Below are positions 1 to 13,110 of a DNA stretch of 64,000 nt, one piece after another. Both the position numbers and the translations under genes were made by a program. Each line of letters starts with the position of its first letter. The first letter of the stretch is position 1. The notes beneath the pieces are model-generated. The model was not told the origin of the DNA. It saw only the letters and a program-made list of their open reading frames with translations, and searched no databases. The stretch is from Linderina pennispora. Taxonomy: Eukaryota > Kickxellomycota > Kickxellomycetes > Kickxellales > Kickxellaceae. Location: NCBI RefSeq assembly GCF_002104995.1, contig NW_024468253.1, positions 744,001-808,000 on the forward strand. The letters are read 5' to 3'.

Positions 1-3000
1 CTCGCTACCGGCGATGGAGGTGTAATCCAGGGAGCTATCCACGGTAACTGCCCTCTGGATCGTGTCGACGTCGCGCAGGGCATGGCGCAGCGTGGCAGTG
101 GAGCCGATCAGCGACGGATAGTACTGGAAGTTGCCGGCCATATCGGCCCACACGGGGCTGAGAGCCGCCAGCGCATACATCCTCGGGTGCATGAGGCCAA
201 GGATGTTGAAAGCCATCTCCTCTGTGGAAAACGTGCGGGCACCTAATCTCTCAACACACTCAGCAATGATGTTGTTGGCGCCCATCAGCCCGGTGCCGCG
301 CGTCCAGCCAATAACGGCTCCGGACAGGGTGATAAACGACGACCAGGACTCAGAGTGCCAGCGACCGAACAGGGTTTCCAGCCCGATCTTGCTTTCGCCG
401 TATAGCCCGTCGCCTCCAAATGCGCCATGGTTGGGTGAGAGGGGAAGCACTGCCAGCGTCGGGATGCATATCGTAGCCGAGCCTGCTCTTGTGCTGCTTT
501 ATTTCTCCCAGCAGGCGGAGCACATTTGTCAGCATCGCGCGGTGGGCAAGCTCGGACTGCGAACCAAGATCGGTGATCTCGCAGCCCATCTCAGGGATGG
601 CAGCAAAGGGAAGCACATAGTCCAGGTCCCAGCCCAGACACCTGCCCTTGCTTGCATCGCCGAATATGTAGCTTGACAAGCGACTCGATGTCCTGGCGCG
701 AGCCCTGGTTGAAGGGCACAACTACCAGCTGCGAGCCACGCGATCCATGGCTCTGGTAGATGTCTTGGAAATACCGCATGGTCTTGTGTGAGTAGCTGGA
801 AGTTGTGACGACAACGCTGGCTCCACCTTCTAGGAGACCCTTTAGCACCTCCACGCCAATTGACCCGCGTCCGCAGCCGGTGAGCAGGGCTGTCTTGTTG
901 GCGAACGTCAGGCCGTTTTCGCATATGTCGTTTAGGGCGTTGGTGTAGGACTCGGACAGAGCCGGGTCATACTCCCAGACTGTCGGGTCGCGGACCTTGC
1001 TGCGCAAATGCACCATTGGGGGTAGCTTGACCTTGGGCATATCCAGCTTCTGCTGGGCAGGAGCAAACATGTGTGAGAGCTCGAGTTGCTCAATCATCTT
1101 GTCTAGCGCCGCGTGGCTTGCCTTCAGCGTAGCAGCAATCTGCGACAAGTTTCTATCAGTGACTGCGGATACGTAGTCCGCTATGGACTGCTCTCCCGGG
1201 CGCTCGACCTCCTTGTACACAACACTGCCGGTATGGTCCATTTGGAGACACGGAGCAAGCAGCTTGGCTGTGAACTGGTAAACTGGAGACCCGCCCAAGC
1301 ACTCGCTGCATCGCTCAAGCAAGCCAAGCCCGTATTTGTGTGCCAGTCGATGTCCCTGTGTGAGATGCTGACTAGAATGGCTCACAATGAACTTCAGGCT
1401 GTCCATGATACTGGGTGTCAGACGATTCACCAAGTGGAGGCAGTTAGATGCCATGCTGAGATCGATTTTGGTGATCTTCCCCAGCACTAGCTGGTAGTAG
1501 AGCTCGAGTAGATCCTGGCGCGCCCAGTTCCACGACGAGTCAAAATGGCGAGCCATCAGCGCAGAGAACTTTGGTTTGAAGTTGTCCGCGTAGAATCCGC
1601 CATGTTCTTGCAGCCAGCCTTCGCTATCCGCATTTTCTTGCTCCTCAGCACTGCCACTGCCATTGATCGCAGTATCGACGCTAATGCCCAGGTAGCGCGC
1701 CAGGACCCGCATTTGCTGGATGGCCATCTGCTTCTGTGCCAGCTGGGATGCCTCGAACTCTGCACTGTTGATCACGGCGACTGCACCACCACCCGATCCT
1801 TGGCTGCTGCTGCTACTCGCCGCGGCCTTGTAGGTAACATTCGCAAGCGTAGCGTACTCGTGTGCGACGGTGGCTAGCCATTTCCTCGCACTGGACTCCG
1901 AGTCAAGGCGCACTGCAGGCTCAAGAGTCAGCGCAACCAGCAGCAGTCCACACTGGCGCATCGGTCCCAGCCCAAAGGTGGATGACAGGTGCTTGGAAAT
2001 GGCGGCCCGGCCATATCCACCAGGCATCTTGCTGCTAATCATGCGGGCCAGTAGTGCTGATGAGTACTTGCCCAAGGAGTCGGCAGTCGGGGACAGGCTC
2101 TGGGCAAGCTCGTTGAGTGGGATCTCCTCTGGCTTTTCGGGGAAGTCGTCCTTGAATTCTTTCTGCAAGTCGCCAATGATCTCGTTCTGAACCGTCGATT
2201 TGCCACCCACAAAGTCCTTGATTGCTCGGTCGGCGGAGATGGCGCCCAGCCCGCACTTCAGCTTGTATGCGACCAGCGCCCGGATAGTCTCGAGTGGCTG
2301 CACGGGAGCATCAGGTATCTCCTCTGCTATACCGCCGCTGCCGGCCGCCTCCGGCTGATGCTGCTGGTATACTGGCTGCGACTGCTGGCTGCACAGGTTT
2401 CTGAGGGATTGGCTTGCTACTTTGGATCGGGGCAGCTGTTTCTACCGCTGCTAGTGGGGCTTCCGCGACTGGGCGATCCTGGAGCATAATCTTGCTAATG
2501 TCCGATGATGTGCACAGAATCTCCGTGCGCTCTCTGATTCGTGTCGCTGTCAGCATTGCTGGAACGAGGGGTTCTGAACAGCGAGCGTTTCAGCATACTC
2601 GCTAGCACGCTGCCCGGCCCAACCTCGATGAAACGGTTGACCTCGATCTCGGTAAGCATAACATCTTGCGTTTCGATCCAGCGCACAGGTGATGAGAACT
2701 GGTATGCGAGAATCTCAATCAGCAACGTGTATGTGACTTGCTGCACCAGAATGGGGTCTGCCTGAAGGTTGGATGAGCTGTAGTTCTGGATCAGCTCGAG
2801 GACGAACGGCGACTTGGTCAATGCATACACGTTCTCAATGTACTCCTTTGTGGTATCGAACGGGCGAGCTGTCAGGTTTGGGATATACCGTCCACAAAGT
2901 CTGTCAGGGATGATGCTGTCGGGGCTGATCTTGGTTTGCAAAACCTTGCGGAACGACTGTACACCAGCACCTAGGATGGTTGAGTGGAATGGCACATCAA

Positions 3001-6000
3001 TTCCATGGATCGGGATTGTTGCTGAGGTGCGGCGTGGTGGGATATACCCGGTCCGCTCTCTGATATGCAATGCGCTCTGGACTGATGCCCTGGTAAGCTC
3101 CACCAGCGATCCAGGGAGACACCCTAGTTTAATGACCGCCTCCAGAATCCGGTTCAGCGCCTCCAGCAGGATCAGTTCGCCCGATACCACGTACTGCTCT
3201 CCTCGGACGTTATAATTGACGATTTCCAGCAGCCCGTCGTATTGCCCATATAGCTGAACTGCGTTGACGACAGTCTCGAGGTTGTCTGCCGTGAACCATT
3301 TGCCAACGCGAGCCGGGCTGACTGCCATCATCGCATAAATAGACTGACCATTTGGGTTGCGCCGGACCGACTGCTGCATTGTCAGACCGCGGCAAAATCC
3401 TAGGTCAGCAGCGGACTCTGGCGTCATAATGTTGGCGATGGCGGTCAAACCAGCATATTCGCCTAGTGAATGGCCTGCGTAGGCAGCATGTTTGGGAACA
3501 ATGCCACTGGCCTCGAGATGGACAAACTCTGCGATTTCGCATAGCAGTATGGCTGGCTGGGTAAACTGAGTTGCGTATAGTAGGCCGTTGGGATACGAGA
3601 ATGTGAACGAGTCCGTGTTCTCGGTGATCTCTGGGAAGAGCGGGCGATTCAGCGATCCAGCTCCGTCGTGGCTGCTGTACTCGTAGACCATGGCACGGTA
3701 GTTCTCGCGGATGCGCAGGCCACGCTCGCCGACGAAATGGACTGTGTATGTTTTTGGGTTGTTGCGTACAATGTCGATCAGTGGGATACCGTATGTAGTG
3801 CGCATAAACTCGTTGGCCGAATCCCAGATCCTGCGAGCCGGCTCTGAGCGCGCATACAGCTCCATGCCCATCCCTTGCTCGTGCGCTCCTTGGCCCGGAA
3901 AGGCAAACACTGTAGGCGGCTGCTCGACCTCGGCTGCTGCTGTCAGAACTGTAGTGCCGTGCTGATTGACAGTCTCGGCTCTGACTAGCATGCAGCCATC
4001 TTTCATGCCGACATGATGGAGCTTGGTCTCGAGCCGATCACCAGGCAGAACCATGTCAGTAAACCTGGCGTCAAATGCACGCACACGCTGCGGGTGGCCA
4101 TGTGCAGCAAAAATCTCGACGCAGCGGCGTGCGTTAGCACTCGTCCACATTCCGTGCGTGATGGTTCCAGGCAGGTTAGCGTAGTCGGCAAAATACGGAC
4201 TGGTGTGGATAGGATTGTGGTCGGTGGATGCGTGCGAGTACTGGTGGTTGCTAGCTGGCGCTGTCACAGTGGCTAGCTGTACCATGGATCTAGGAACTAG
4301 TGGGATATCGCTTTCTAGCTGCTGCACCCCATCTTTGGGACGGCCATAGCGCTTCAAGAACTCTATAACCGGGTTACCGTATGATTCCTCTGCCTCGTAG
4401 TCGACCTCACCGACATGGGCAGGCACAGAGGAGGAGGCATGGATGTATACAGCCCCAAAGGTGTGGACGGAGGCAAATACGTTGTGTGTCTTGAAGCGGT
4501 AGCGAGACTTCAGATGGAACTCTAGTACCGAGCCAGGGCGGATCGTGTCTTTGCCTCCTGATGCCTGAACAAACCACTCCTTGGAGTTCAGCAGGGCGAC
4601 ATCAGTCTTGGAAGCCAAATGCAGGCTGATGGGCTGCTCGTCAATGTCGTGGAAGTTGCTAGCGTAGTTGGGTGTGCAGCCACGGAACAGGAACGATGTG
4701 GTGATCTCAACGATTGGAACTGACTCCTGGTTGATGACTCCTCGGACCTGCACCTGCCGGCCCGATGGGGTATCCATGACCTCGGTGATCTTCGCAGTAC
4801 TGCTGACGGTCTGCCCTGGTTTTAGCCTGTTGGCGCTCGATAGCACCCGGAATCCGTTTGACAGATGCACCAGGTTGAGTAAGTCACCGTCGCTTGTCTG
4901 TGCCATCAGACACTTGCACAATGTCGGCCAGAATGCCCGTATTGCGTAATCGAGAGGCACCATCTGCTGGTCACATAGCGGGTCAATATAGTACTTGGAC
5001 CTGTTGCCAATGGCGTAGCAAAAGTCAAGCACAATGTCAGGACTAATCTCTGCAGCCTCCGTGGAGAATACTGCTGCTGGGTCACTGATCCCGATGCATG
5101 AATCACCGTCACGGCTGTCCTCGAACCACACCTGCGAGTAGAACCTTTTGATCCGCTGGTTGCGTCCTGCCATGACCTCGTGGATTGGTGCAAATGGAGT
5201 GTTTGGTACAAAGCGGAGCATGAGCTCCAGCGTGCACACTGTTGCGCGTGGCCTCGAGTACATGCTGAAGTGGATGATATCATCCGAGTCAATGCAAAAG
5301 TCCAAGGCCGAGGTCGCCACTAGCGTCAATAACCTCAACCTTTTGTGGCACTTTGTCTCGCAGTGTTATGTTGACCATCTGTCCAATGCGTGGACGCATG
5401 ACACGACGCACGATGCTGTCAGTATATGTATGGTGCTGCACAATAGTCGGTGCCATCAACAGCGCATGAAGCCAGTTAAGTTCCGTGCCTGCTAGCGCAG
5501 CCAGCCAAGACTCCACGCTAGGAAGCTCAAGCTCGTTTCTGCTCAGGACGAATGTGCGCTGGGATTTGGTTTCTGCTACCTGCACATGAGAAGGAAGGCT
5601 CAGTGCGTTTGGCATGCCGCCAAGATACGCAACGGTTGGGACCCTGGACTCATCACCGCCATATTCCGTATCAAGCAGCGACGCAATCTGGCCGTGGTAT
5701 ATGTTGTCCAGGATGTCCTTGACAGGGCTCGTTGGCCTTGGTCGAGTACCGCACAGCAACAGGGCCCTGCAGGATGCACACACGGCCAACGTCCTGACCA
5801 GCGACGGCATCGATGTCCTCGGCCTGCCACAGCGAGTCCTTCTTGAACCAGATGTGGAAGTCCTTGTCCATGAGCGGGATGAACGGCACGGGCTTCTGGC
5901 CAGGGCGCATGCACAGGCTGATGAATTGCTGAATGTCCTCGGTGCTGAGCAGCTGCTGAAAGCTGTCAGGATACTGGTTCAAGAACAGCTTGACAAAGTC

Positions 6001-9000
6001 AAATGGATCGTCCAGCTGGTCAAACGATTGCAAGAATGACGGCCCAGTGCAGCTGATAAACCGCTGCTCAAGCTGCCGCAAGTAGTCGCCCACCAAATTG
6101 CGCATGGTGACGTCGATCCAGCGCGACTGGTGCGGGATGTACAGCACCTCGAGCAGGCGGTTGGCGACCTCGGCGTATGTCATCTCCTCGAGATCGACGG
6201 CACGGCCATCGGCCTTCTTGCCGAACCAGGGTTTCTGGAAGTCCTTGTTGAGGCGCTCGATGATGTAGTTCTTCTTGGCCAGCAGCAGCGGTAGACGCCT
6301 GTCGCGCGGCTGCGAGAAGATGGTGTCGTCCATCTCCTTCCAGAACATGACACCACGGGTCGCAATCTTGTGGATCGGCTCGCCCATTTCCGATAGAACA
6401 GTTACAATGCCGCCAGCAGGGCCTTTGTATGTCTGCTCCCACTCGGCGTCAGTGATACCCGGAGCAGCGACTATGGCCTTCCTTGACAGCATCCGCGGCC
6501 TGGCCCTCCTTGGCCACCATGACGCGGGACCCTAGCAACACCCCATCAAATGGCATAGGTGCGTAACCAAAGCGCTTGCTCCACTCGCCGGTGATATACG
6601 GGAGAGTATCGTCGACACCACCAAAGCCGGAGCCAGGCGACAAGAACAATATTCTTCCGGGTGCGAATAGCGCCGTAGGTCTCCAGAATCGGCTGGTGGA
6701 AGTCCTCGAACGAGTGGTGGCCGCCCCCTCGCCCGCCAGTCCACTGCAGCATGACCGGGAAGTCGGGGTTGGCCTGGGCGATCTTGATAACTAGGCGGAT
6801 GGTGGAGACCGAGCTGGGCTTGAGGCCGATGTGGCGGAAGCCGACTGCACGCAGCGTGTGGATGATCTCGTTGGCAACCTCAAACGATGGCACGCCAGCT
6901 CCAATGCACAGGCCATCTAGGGGCACGCCTTCGCGACGCATGGCCTGCATGGCCGGGTATTGGATGTTCCACAGGAACGGGTTCACATAAATCGAGTTGA
7001 TCGTGACACTGTGGCCGCTATCGGTCAGCTTCAGGATCCTGTCGACCCTGTCGCGTAGCATCGGCTCGCTGAAGTGACCACCGCCAGACAACTCGATGTG
7101 GTAGCCGGCACGCATGACAGCTGACACGAACACCTCGCTTACTGTGGATGGGGTCATGCCGGCGACCATGACAGGCGGCTTGCCCAGCAGCCGGGTCATC
7201 CGCGTATCGATATGGATCCGGCCGTCGCTTGAGGTGCGTATCAGGCGCGGGCCAAACTCCCTTTGCCAGTTTGGAGCCGATTTGACCTGCTGCATATCTG
7301 TCTTGTATAGGTCGGTTTTTGTCCCAAGTGGCGTCCTCTGCGTGTCGTAGGCACCAATGCAAATCACTGGTACGCCATGGCCCTCGTGGTTCCGGAACGT
7401 AAGCGCGCCGAATCCATTCACGCCTGCCTGGTCCAAAATCAACGATGTGTGTAACGCCTGGAAGTCTTGTCGCCTGGATCCAGTTGACTGGTAGCACGCA
7501 CGAGCTTTTCAGCAGGTACGCCGAGATGTTCTTTTCTGAGCGGATGTCATGGCCATCGTCGCCGGCGCGCACTGGAAGCTGCATGTCTGCTGAGGACATC
7601 AGCCACCCGCGTTCTTCGGCATATTGGCATGCGCCTTCAACTGCATGCTCGAGCAGTTTACAGTGGTAGGGCCCGGTTATGCTGAGAAACTTGATGGTGA
7701 TTCCAGGCTTGCGCTGCGAGAACGGCACTCGCGTCTGATCAACACCGCCGTGGTCGAATTCGCTTTCAAGGGATTTGACAAACGGCTCCAGCGACTTGAC
7801 AGCACCAGATACAACGTGCATCAATGCGCAGTTACTCAGCGACAGATACACCTTGTCTGCATCGGATTCCCAGGCCTGGTTGTACTTTGCAATGGCAGTT
7901 TCGAGTTGGGTGCGAGTCAGCTTGATCACGGTAACCATCGGCGATACAGACTGCGACTGCATATCGTCTGCCGAGCTCGAAGCCATGGCCTGCTGGGTGC
8001 GAGGATAGTCGAGCTGCGGGAAGGCACCAGTCAGTAGGAGTACCCCAAGCGCCTTTTTGGCGGTCTCATAAAACGATGGCTCATCCTTTGCCATTGACAG
8101 AGCAGCAGCAACCGTGATGCCCTGGCTGTGGCCGGCGGCAGCTAGATAGTAAACGTTTGGCAACACCGCATATCCAACTTTAATACCAATACCGTCACCA
8201 TCACTTGCTATTCGCATCCTTACGCATTGGCCGTAACAAAAGGCACCAGCAATTCAGTGCGTGTGCTTGCTTACCTTTGAAACACCCAGCAAACTCGCCA
8301 GGTGATACCCCGAGGGTCTTGTACGAAACGACAATGTGCATGAGCTGTGTCAGACCAACCATCGGGAATAGACACAGGAACCGACGTCATATACTCGGCA
8401 CTGGGAACCGAATCGGGCTGGGTGATCCACCGGAGGACATCGAACCCTTCTGTATACAAATGGCGGAACAGTGGCGCAGCAGCCTCACGGCCCAGAAACC
8501 CAGCCATGCTGGCAACAAATTCAGCAACCAGCGGGCGGTACGTCATGTAGATGAAGCGGGTCTCGTTGATGTAGTCGTCCATACCGCCCTGGCCACCAAA
8601 GATGGCCAGCAGACGTGTCTTTGGAGATGCAAACAATGCCGAAGGCTTGGCAGATGTCTGGTGTTGCAGCAATTCCCACGCCGAATAATAGGCGCGAAGA
8701 ACCGTCTGTGTCAGTATAATGTCCAGCTGGAGTTCACTGACAACCACGTGTATATCGCGGCCATGGAGGAATTGGTTTTGGAACTCAGTCAGCAAGGAGG
8801 AGGCGAGGGATATGTCCCGAGGGAAAGTGTACTCGATAAACAGAGCAAGGGTGATAGGCGGGAGTGCAGACGCGGCAGCTTCGACGTTGTGGATCGTGGC
8901 ATTGCAAAAATCATCGAATAGCGCGTGGGACTTGGCCACATGGTCGGCAGGAACAGTCACGCGTAGCTCAGCCTCTGATCCTGGTATCGGCAATATGATC

Positions 9001-9009
9001 GGACTTCAT
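1..9009 (-). CDS. FAS: Single-chain type I fatty acid synthase (beta+alpha fused), 3' end outside window
   Basis: This cytosolic megasynthase makes palmitoyl/stearoyl-CoA from acetyl- and malonyl-CoA. Domains in order along the minus strand: acetyltransferase (GHSQG near 8115), enoyl reductase (about 7430-6100), structural linker, dehydratase/MaoC (DHNPIH near 4225), malonyl/palmitoyl transferase (FAFPGQG near 3920; GHSLGEYAG near 3455), ACP (GGKST, the pantetheine serine site, near 2200) and ketoreductase (from about 950, cut at base 1). KS and PPT would follow outside. The beta and alpha halves are joined without a stop near 2540, so this is the fused form rather than two subunits. One intron, 8142-8274 (GTAAGC...CTAG), precedes the GHSQG exon. 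The start is the ATG at 9009. The frame is broken about 11 times (8990, 8363, 7425, 6635, 6484, 5724, 5306, 2533, 2343, 674, 451). Each break is repaired by dropping one base, with conserved sequence on both sides. Identity is certain; integrity is not. Confidence 0.95.
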
Positions 9010-10382
9010 GGTGTAGAAATGTAGAGGCGATGTTATGACACTTGCGCACGTAATTATGTGTGGGAGTCAGGCAAAGCAAATAGATAAGTCAAATTGGCAG
9101 AGGCAACAGGAAAGAGATATTGTCGAAGGGAAATAAGAGAGGCTCTCACATTTCAGGGGTGAAGGGAGGAATAGTGAAGCCTGCTGGTGCCCTCTAGAGT
9201 GTATTGTTCAATTTGTTGCTGGCCAGGTTGACCAAAATATGGCAAATAGAAAGGCGGCAAAAGACAAGTGTAAGGAATGCGCAGACAATTGCAGCCACTC
9301 CCAATAAATGTTGTGGTTTGCTGCCAGTCGAGATAAAAAGCTTTATCTTGAGCAACTGCTTGTACTGCAGAAAACACGCCATTTTCGCGGCTAGTGGCAA
9401 TACCGCTGCCCGTTAGTTTTTATCTAGCAAACGGATAGCATGGCTAAGCATGGGATGCAGCCTTCTCATTCATTTCTCCACCTTGTCATTTACGTATTTG
9501 GCCACGCGTAAGCCTCAAAAAGAAAAAACTTGAATGGGGAGGCGAGAAGTAGATCGTGCTGGAAAGCAGGACGCCACCATTACAAGCAGCTGTTCGCTCT
9601 TCGGGTACACATACGAGAAGGCACGCTGCTAGGTTAAACATATGACAAGCACAAGTGAGGCACGGCTGCTACACCTCCACCATGTAAAATTGCAATGGTA
9701 AGGTTATAGATCGTATGTCGCCATGCTTCGACCAGCGGCCATGTGACGAGCCCCCAGTGCTGATCTAGGGTCTGGCCGCTAAAGCACTCAGTAACTCTTT
9801 CTAGCTCTCTTCTGTATGTTCAAGCTTCAAGGTCTCCACTGATTTCGACCTTGCTACACCCAAGTGCCAGCTGTGTGTGTAGTATCACGGGTGGATGCCT
9901 ATCTCTGGACACGAGTGCTGTGTTGGGTTTCAGCTGGTCGGCACCAGCCACCAAATGGCGGGCGGTTTAGTAGCTGAAGAGCAGAGTGTTCCTACCGCTC
10001 ACAAGCCTGGTGTGGATCCACTTTGTTTCTATTAAGTCATTCACCGACGCCACCCTACACATGCATGTATACATGCAACATGTCTCCTGTGTATATGGCA
10101 TACTGGCTTGCTCTGGACACTCGGTTCTCCAGGTACACTCTACCAGACCAATTGGTCCATGTTGCATTTTGGTGGTGGGGTGATCACTATGCCGGTTCCT
10201 TAACAGTAATTAGAGGCAGCCAATCAGTGCGTCCCAACCGAGTATCTGAGCGTGTGGAGGGCGCTTTGAGGTCCTGTTGCCGTCGCCGCCGTTGTCGCCA
10301 TCGACAGCGCAAGCGGTTTCTGGATACGCTAGGTTTCCCTTCTACAGTTTCATTAGTCAATTGCATTTCTCTTGAATTCACC
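9010..10382. other. Intergenic: head-to-head promoter region of FAS and golgin gene
   Basis: The FAS (minus) and golgin (plus) start codons face each other across about 1.37 kb, so this stretch should hold both promoters. Only short ORFs without recognisable similarity occur. A TG/CA-rich patch lies around 10050-10110 and contains a 16-bp perfect palindrome. I see no RNA gene. Confidence 0.6.
10062..10077. repeat. 16-bp perfect palindrome
   Basis: TGCATGTATACATGCA reads identically on both strands. It lies about 305 bp upstream of the golgin ATG in the shared FAS/golgin intergenic region. It could be a dimeric factor site or chance in a TG/CA-rich patch. Confidence 0.6.
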
Positions 10383-12407
10383 ATGGTGCTTGACCCCAGC
10401 GAGAAGCAGAAGAAGATTTTGGCAGCGAAGAAGAAGCTCAAGAGCTTCCAAGCCAAGCGCGCAGCGGCCGCTGACGAATCCATCAGACGCGCCACCGTCG
10501 ACCGAGTCGCCATCCCAGACCGACGCACCGGCCAGCTCGCGTTCGCCGTCACCGACAAAGCTCGATCGACACGAATGTCCTGGAGCACGAGCTGGAGAGG
10601 CTGAAGCAGCAAATCAACGAGCAGCGCGAGCAGCTGCAGGCGGAGAATGTGAAGTCCCGGGCTGACCTGCAGGCGTGCCAGACGCAGGTGGATGAGCGGA
10701 CCTGCCGAGGCCAACGAGCTTGGTGGACGAGTCGAGGCAATGGAGAAGGAGATTGCGGGACTGAATGAGGCAGCCAAGGTGACCCGTGGTGAACATGAGG
10801 CAGCTGTGGCCGATCTCGAGAAGAAGGCACGCGAGGCGGCCGAGCAGGCGGCCGACGATCTGGCACAAAAGAGCGAGCAGCTGGAAGATACCGAGTCGAG
10901 GCTGAAGAAGAGCGAGAGCTACAGCCAGGAGCTAGAGAACGACAAGGCGAATCTGGACAAGAAGATAGTGGGGCTCGAAGACAAGATCGCCAGCGACAGC
11001 GCCTCTATCGACGACCTCACAGCACAGCTGAAACAGTCGCAGCAAGCCCACGAAGAAGAGGACCGCTGCCCTGTCAGGCCGCTGCACATCACTTGAGCAG
11101 ACAATAGAAGGAGCGCGATGCCCGGGTCAAGCAGCTTGAGACTGATGTCGAAGGTCTCGGGTTGGCAAGATCTGGGACTGGAGCAGCAGCTGGCCGATAG
11201 CCAGCAGGAGAACACTGCCCTGACTGCGTCGCTGGAGCAGACACGCAGCGACCTTGGCGAGGAGACAGGGAAGCGCCAGACAGCCGAGGACCAGCTGGCT
11301 TCTGCCTCCCAGCGCATCGATGAGCTGACAGCCAACAAGTCGCAGCTCGAGGCTGAGTTGGCGGAGCGGCAGCAGGAACTGGCAGCTGAGCGCGAGTCGA
11401 GTGCAGCCAAGGAGCAATCTCTGACCTCGCAACTCACAGCACTTCGGCAGGAGTCTGAGGAAACAGCAACAGCGCTCGCCGCGCAGGTTGCGTCACTGGG
11501 CAGCGACCTCGAGACGGCGCAGGCAGCAAACAAGGAGCTCACAGCTGCGGCGGCGGACCTCGAGACAAGGCTGGCAGCAGAACAAACAACCTCAAGTGAC
11601 AGGCAACAGCAGATCGCAGTACTTGAGTCTGACCTTGCACATGTGCAGCAGGTTCGCGACAATATCCAGACCAAGCATGACGCGCTTGGCAAAAAGCACA
11701 AGCAAAGCGTGGCCAAGATCGAGGGGCTCGAGAAGGAGCTGGCGGCAACGCAGGAGAGCAAGCGTGAGGTCGAGGCACAGGCACAGGCAGACAGCGAGGC
11801 GAGTGAGCAACAGATTGCCGAGCTGAACTCCACAGTCAGTGGCCTGACAGCGACGTTGGCGGCGAAAACGCAGGAGCACGATAACGCAGTGGAGGCATGG
11901 TTGACTGAGAAACAGGGTCTGGGGGAGCAGATCTCGGCCATTTCCGCTGATCTGGCTGGCGAGAAGAGTGCCCGCGCAGCCCAGGTCTCCGAGCTCACCG
12001 ACACCCTGGCACAGACCGCCGAGTCCCTACAGACCACTGAGACCACGCTGGCTGAAACCAAGGGCAGCCTGGAGCAGATGACGCAGGCGCGCGACGCGAC
12101 GCAGGCCGAGCTTGACAGCGTAACGTCCGAGCGCGACACGCTGAGCACCGAGCTGGCGTCGCTGCGCGCAGCCCTCGAGGACATGCAGATTGAGGCTGAA
12201 GCTGCCAAGGAGTCATACGAAGAGCTGGCACATGAGCACAATGAGCTGGGTAAGAAGCACAAGCGGGCTGCGGCGCGCTGTGACCACCTGAGCGCCCAGC
12301 TTGACAAGGCGGTCGAGAGCACAAGGGCCTGGATAACGGAGCTGCATGCAGCCGGCGAGAAGCACCGGGAAGAGCTCGATTCGTGGACAGCCTCGCCCCA
12401 GCTCTGA
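10383..12407 (+). CDS. Golgin-like long coiled-coil protein (GM130/BUG1-like N-terminus), frame interrupted
   Basis: The start ATG at 10383 sits in a good context (attcaccATGg). The N-terminus carries a basic ILAAKKKLKSFQ segment like the Golgi-tether-binding N-terminus of GM130-type golgins. The rest is almost wholly heptad coiled coil rich in E, Q, K, L and A, with two related GKKHK-containing stretches near 11680 and 12250, ending in TGA at 12407. The likely role is tethering at the Golgi, but this rests on one short motif and general coiled-coil character. Six single-base shifts, all of the extra-base type, fall between about 10470 and 11165 (about 10472, 10561, 10700, 11061, 11110 and 11160). 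The coil continues in the new frame after each. From 11165 to the stop the frame is clean. An alternative is another coiled-coil tether or scaffold. Confidence 0.7.
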
Positions 12408-12943
12408 CCGGCAGAAGGGACATAGTTTGGCATCGTAATTGTCTTCGGCTTGTAGAGAACAAACAGTCAATAGCCAAGAGGTTTTTGATACTGCTCGCCA
12501 TCAGTTGGATGTTGTTTTTGTCAGAGCGCCGGCCCCACTTGCAGACTGTGCACAACCTCTTTTCTCTTTTCAGGTGACCTGCACCACCGCCCCGTGTTGC
12601 TGGCGTTGCTGAACCAGCTCATGCACCCAAGCGGGAATGCAGCCTCACTCAGAGCTGGCAGTGCACAGATGACGCCTTTGTGAGGCACAGGCTTCAAGGT
12701 TGGGCTCTTTGCCGCTGCAGGAGTCCCTTTCTCTGACAAGGAATTTGGGCGGATCCTCCCCCTGCTCCCCAATTTTTCTGCGGTTTAAAAGCGTATTGCA
12801 GATTCTTGTTGGATCCGAGCCTGCATATTTGGTGTTGCCTTTAAAAGGAATGGACAGCGGCCCTCGGACGCGCGCTTCCTTTCTTCTCTAGTACTCTCAC
12901 CTTTCTTTGATTTTTACACTTTTGCTGCTGCTCTAGCAATAAG
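12408..12943. other. Intergenic and 5' leader of the GPI-protein gene
   Basis: This holds the 3' side of the golgin gene and the promoter of the GPI-protein gene. A TTTAAAA element near 12840 lies about 100 bp upstream of a probable leader intron, so transcription probably starts around 12870. No ORF here looks coding. Confidence 0.5.
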
Positions 12944-13046
12944 GTAAGGTCCTTTTCTCTCCGGCCTGAGCGCACACCGGATCCTGCGTCTCGCTGCTTC
13001 ATTTTGCTCATATGCCTGTTGTCCCTGTTGCTTCTGACACCTGTAG
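12944..13046 (+). other. Probable 5' UTR intron of the GPI-protein gene
   Basis: A consensus donor (AAG|GTAAGG) and an acceptor (CTGTAG at 13041-13046), preceded by a CTGAC branch-like motif, bracket 103 nt. Removing it also removes the upstream in-frame ATG at 13012, which supports the start at 13111. Confidence 0.55.
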
Positions 13047-13110
13047 CACTCGCCCGCCCGTTTCCGCACCCTCTCCACCGCACCACACACCCCGTAACGA
13101 ACATTACAGA

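Noticed and set aside
1..9009. Explaining the FAS breaks as introns
   Set aside because: Adjacent reading frames abut or overlap with no room for an intron, and one-base removal restores conserved motifs exactly.
10919..12433. 504-codon Ser/Cys-rich minus-strand ORF
   Set aside because: It is a shadow of the golgin coiled coil in the opposite frame.
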